DNA of 16,022 bases from JBMNNU01 sp050942695. GTDB lineage: Bacteria; Chloroflexota; UBA6077. The position numbers and the translations under genes were made by a program. The stretch covers positions 1 to 16,022 of the forward strand of contig JBMNNU010000043.1 of NCBI GenBank assembly GCA_050942695.1, read 5' to 3'. The notes under the pieces are model-generated. The model was not told where the DNA came from and made no database searches. It saw nothing but the letters and a program-made list of their open reading frames with translations. This document shows positions 15,670-16,022 of the stretch, one piece after another (position 1 is the stretch's first letter; every line of letters begins with the position of its first letter).

Positions 15670-16022
15670 ATGGCGACGCTACTGGCCTTCAGCGCAGAGC
15701 ATGTCTGTCGTTTGACCGGGTTGTCTATGCGTCAGCTAAGGTATTGGGACGATACAGGTTTCTTCCACCCTCAATATGCTGATGAAGATCGAAAGCGCCC
15801 TCACAGCCGCATCTACTCCTTCCGCGATCTTGTTGGGCTTCGTGTGATCGCTCGCTTGGCTAAAGAGCACAAAGTGCCTTTGCAACAGCTACGGCGGGTG
15901 GGTAAATGGTTATCAGAACAATACGAGGCTCCATGGTCATCCTTAAGGTTCTATGTAGCGGGTCGTAAGGTGTATTTCGATGATCCGTTAACGAACGCGA
16001 GAATGATAGGCGAGCCGCATGG
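15670..16022 (+). CDS. MerR-type HTH protein, DUF433-associated (partial)
   Basis: The open frame starts at 15670 and runs off the right edge, giving the first 117 residues. The N-terminus (about 6-75) is a MerR-like winged helix: SAEHVCRLTGLSMRQLRYWDDTGFF has the typical turn and RYWDxxGF wing entry, and IYSFRDLVGLRVI is the second helix pair. The part after residue 88 (SLRFYVAGRKVYFDDP) matches the linker I know from MerR-DUF433 fusion proteins. Such proteins are often encoded next to a PIN-like DUF5615 protein as a toxin-antitoxin or regulatory pair; the partner would lie beyond the window, so this is inference. The start is supported by GGAAGGGGG nine bases upstream. Confidence 0.72.
   Translation, partial: MATLLAFSAEHVCRLTGLSMRQLRYWDDTGFFHPQYADEDRKRPHSRIYSFRDLVGLRVIARLAKEHKVPLQQLRRVGKWLSEQYEAPWSSLRFYVAGRKVYFDDPLTNARMIGEPH

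Overview
The window looks like chromosome of a moderately GC-rich free-living bacterium, most likely Chloroflexota or a relative (Thermomicrobia or Thermobaculum type). That placement is inferred from the protein set: a DUF362 protein without cysteine clusters, GAF/PAS hybrid-type sensor kinases, a Thr/Pro-linker lipoprotein, a DUF1622 protein and a MerR/DUF433-type protein. It was not tested by any search. No rRNA, tRNA, CRISPR array or insertion sequence was seen.

Layout. 1-283 is a leader region with small hairpins. On the + strand follow a DUF362 protein (284-1402), an MFS exporter with its own -10 box (1482-2771) and a rubrerythrin (2840-3343). A strong hairpin separates these from a minus-strand pair of sensor histidine kinases: a large soluble GAF-PAS-PAS-GAF-PAS kinase (7990-5003) and a membrane PAS kinase (4906-3524). 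The two kinases share the same PAS-HisKA-HATPase core. Divergent from them is a tightly coupled + strand operon: a two-domain VOC protein (8221-9102), a DUF1622 membrane protein (9107-9454) and an exported or anchored zincin-like protein with an HEWCH motif (9454-10650). It converges on a lipoprotein gene (11284-10718, minus). Next are a DHH/DHHA1 phosphoesterase (11518-12612) and a complete MmeI-type (Type IIL) restriction-modification protein (12780-15584). At the right edge is the start of a MerR-HTH protein of the DUF433-associated type (15670 to edge).

How the genes may work together. DUF362, MFS and rubrerythrin are separately signalled genes on one strand, with rubrerythrin serving peroxide defence. 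The two kinases probably act on one sensory pathway, but no response regulator lies in the window. The most notable points are (1) a sharp base-composition mosaic inside the restriction-modification gene over the target-recognition part; (2) loss of the catalytic acidic residue and erosion of the G2 box in the large kinase, while its small neighbour is intact; (3) the VOC/DUF1622/zincin operon, whose joint role I do not recognise; and (4) a probable toxin-antitoxin or regulator locus cut by the right edge.
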